From Echinostoma caproni (Eukaryota > Platyhelminthes > Trematoda > Plagiorchiida > Echinostomatidae), in the NCBI GenBank assembly GCA_900618425.1, contig UZAN01041514.1, forward strand, positions 1 through 57,759: a stretch of DNA of 57,759 nucleotides, read 5' to 3'. The notes beneath the pieces were generated by a model. It did no database searches. It was not told the DNA's origin and saw only the letters and a program-made list of their open reading frames with translations. Shown here piece after piece: positions 56,488 through 57,759 of the stretch (positions within the stretch are counted from its first letter, which is position 1; the number at the start of each line of letters is the position of its first letter). The translations under genes and the position numbers were made by a program.

Positions 56488-56682
56488 ATGGAGCGAAATT
56501 TGAAATCTTCCCGTGCTTTGGATGAGCTGGCTGCAGAGGAGAAAATGGAATTTGTGGCTTACGTTCAATCGATTGCAAACAAGCAAGCTGAACGGATACG
56601 TACGGTATTCGGATTCACAAACCCCCCTTGTGCGCCCAGAAGAAATTTGTGCAAGCACTTAATCTCCCCTGGCTCACTTTAG
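56488..56682 (+). other. Chimeric open frame: unknown segment joined to inverted PLE 3' end
   Basis: A 64-codon plus frame. The first part (MERNLKSSRALDELAAEEKM, then EFVAYVQSIANKQAER) is acidic and helical and matches no PLE motif I know. From about 56600 it reads PLE 3'-end sequence in a non-native frame. The upstream ~100 bases (56488-56595) could be host DNA or an unfamiliar PLE part lying between the truncated PLE-C and its inverted end. Coding function is doubtful. Confidence 0.3.
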
Positions 56683-56775
56683 GCATTTCAACACGTGTGC
56701 ATTCACCTGAACCTTTGACACTGTGATCAATTTTCACACAAACACATGCACGCATGTTTGGAGCCACAGTTATAC
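56600..56775 (+). repeat. Inverted copy of PLE-C 3' end
   Basis: GTATTCGGATTCACAAACCC through GCACGCATG aligns, with roughly one difference per eight to ten bases by eye, to the reverse complement of about 54860-55035. It contains the endonuclease C-terminus (native frame CAQKKFVQALNLPW) and the start of the 3' untranslated region. It lies in opposite orientation about 180 bases beyond the 5' truncation point of PLE-C. It has six C where PLE-C has nine. Confidence 0.9.
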
Positions 56776-56800
56776 ATTTGTTGGTGGATCGAATGAGCAC

Positions 56801-57692
56801 CGTTCTTTATGATTTCCATCTTGTGTTGTAACCATTATAGCACAATGCATTGAATACACAGCTTTGATAATGGTAATGTTAACGATCGTGGTAGTGTAGT
56901 TTTCTCGGAAAAATTGACGGATCGGTTTTTGTAGTGTACGACGGCGGTGAAAACCGGTCTATTCCAAATTATAAAACAGAAGATAGTGTAGTTTAACGAA
57001 TTTATTCATCTGGGGCCCCAATGATTCAGATTTTCTGTCAGATTGGCTGAAGATACAGTATATGGCATTAAACTGGAGTCAGTGCCATGAATGCACCCTT
57101 TCTTGTATCTATTCCCGAAAGTAAAATAAACAAACAAAAATATCGAAATTGCGTGCAGTTAACAAGCAAATAAAACAGTTATCTCAGAAATTGACTTTTT
57201 TCTTTTCTATCCTGGTTCTGTATTTCTCCTTCAATCTATGATTGCTTTGGAGCCTTATCCGTAGAGGTTGATGCTATTTATATCTACGATAACAAATCAG
57301 TATTCTCCGTATTCTATATTTCTTCTATATTTGCTTCTATATTTCTTGTTTCTGGCGCTTAAACTTTGGTAGAGGTTGTCGTTATGCCCCTGAACTCTCG
57401 TCAATGGTTTCGGTCCTTGAACAGAATCCTTTTGAGTCAGTAACAATAAAATAACAAAAGCATGTCAAAAGTTTTTCGATGAAACAAACAAAGAAGTGTC
57501 ATTCTATTTATTCCTCTTGTTCTATATGTATCGTTAAGTGAAGTAAGGAAAGTAATAAATTTTAATTTCATAGTGCAACACAGTGGCGTATGGTACTGTG
57601 TAGAGATTATTTTCGCTGGGGCAACGTTTTAACTATGAATATGCATAAAACTGGTATTGAAAACACATTATTTATTCTATCGTATCCCATCC

Positions 57693-57696
<4 letters not shown>
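56801..57696. other. No gene recognised
   Basis: AT-rich sequence, stop-dense in all frames, with repeated TCTATATTTCTT words near 57310-57350 (short imperfect tandem). Confidence 0.4.

Positions 57697-57759
<63 letters not shown>
57697..57759. repeat. (TA)n microsatellite at window end
   Basis: 63 bases of uninterrupted AT/TA repeats that continue to the last base, so the full length is unknown and the edge may be a contig break. Confidence 0.98.

Overview
The window looks like intergenic or intronic DNA from an animal genome, most likely a parasitic flatworm (fluke-like). It is AT-rich and has no operons, ribosome-binding sites or long intact cellular ORFs. It carries Penelope-like elements (PLEs) with GIY-YIG endonucleases, CR1/jockey-type LINEs, a Ty3/Gypsy element with a YQDD reverse transcriptase, tRNA-derived SINEs and long (TATC)n and (TA)n microsatellites. 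The flatworm assignment is an inference from this repeat content; no species-diagnostic gene was recognised. Two assembly gaps (12182-12804 and 36602-37118) and four isolated N positions show it is draft sequence, and the right edge ends inside a (TA)n run.

Layout. 1.4-3.6 kb: decayed PLE on + (PLE-A), covering N-terminal region, reverse transcriptase (RT) and GIY-YIG remnant. 5.5 kb: degenerate tRNA-SINE. 6.4-6.6 kb: probable LINE 3' tail. 10.0-10.2 kb: tRNA-SINE on -. 15.9-16.1 kb: a second short-repeat family. 20.7-21.8 kb: LINE RT remnant on -. 23.9-25.9 kb: LINE remnant on + (endonuclease C-terminus, RT, C-terminal tail). 26.8-30.3 kb: almost the whole internal region of a Ty3/Gypsy element on - (gag, zinc knuckle, protease, RT, RNase H, integrase), broken by stops and frameshifts. 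31.4-31.8 kb: tRNA-SINE followed by a foldback repeat. 32.3-33.4 kb: PLE endonuclease fragment (PLE-B) bracketed by an inverted repeat. 32.9-35.3 kb: pyrimidine-rich DNA ending in about 410 bp of TATC repeats. 38.5 kb: tRNA-SINE. 39.6-41.3 kb: LINE remnant on -. 52.4 and 54.4 kb: two further tRNA-SINEs. 54.8-56.8 kb: the best preserved element (PLE-C, -), with a 369-codon uninterrupted RT frame and a GIY-YIG domain. About 175 bp of its own 3' end lies inverted just beyond its truncated 5' end.

Host coding content is weak. A handful of minus-strand open segments have plausible splice acceptors or donors and protein-like composition (10.3, 14.1, 16.2, 17.8, 19.4, 23.0, 39.0, 44.1, 47.1 and 50.0 kb). 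The best is a candidate terminal exon at 19328-19579 with an AATAAA downstream. They could be exons of one or more long-intron genes, but open stretches of this length also occur by chance in DNA of this composition, so all are low confidence. No tRNA or rRNA gene, CRISPR array or bacterial feature was found.

The genes do not form a pathway. The window is a palimpsest of at least three PLE lineages, three to four LINE copies, one Ty3/Gypsy copy and several SINE families.
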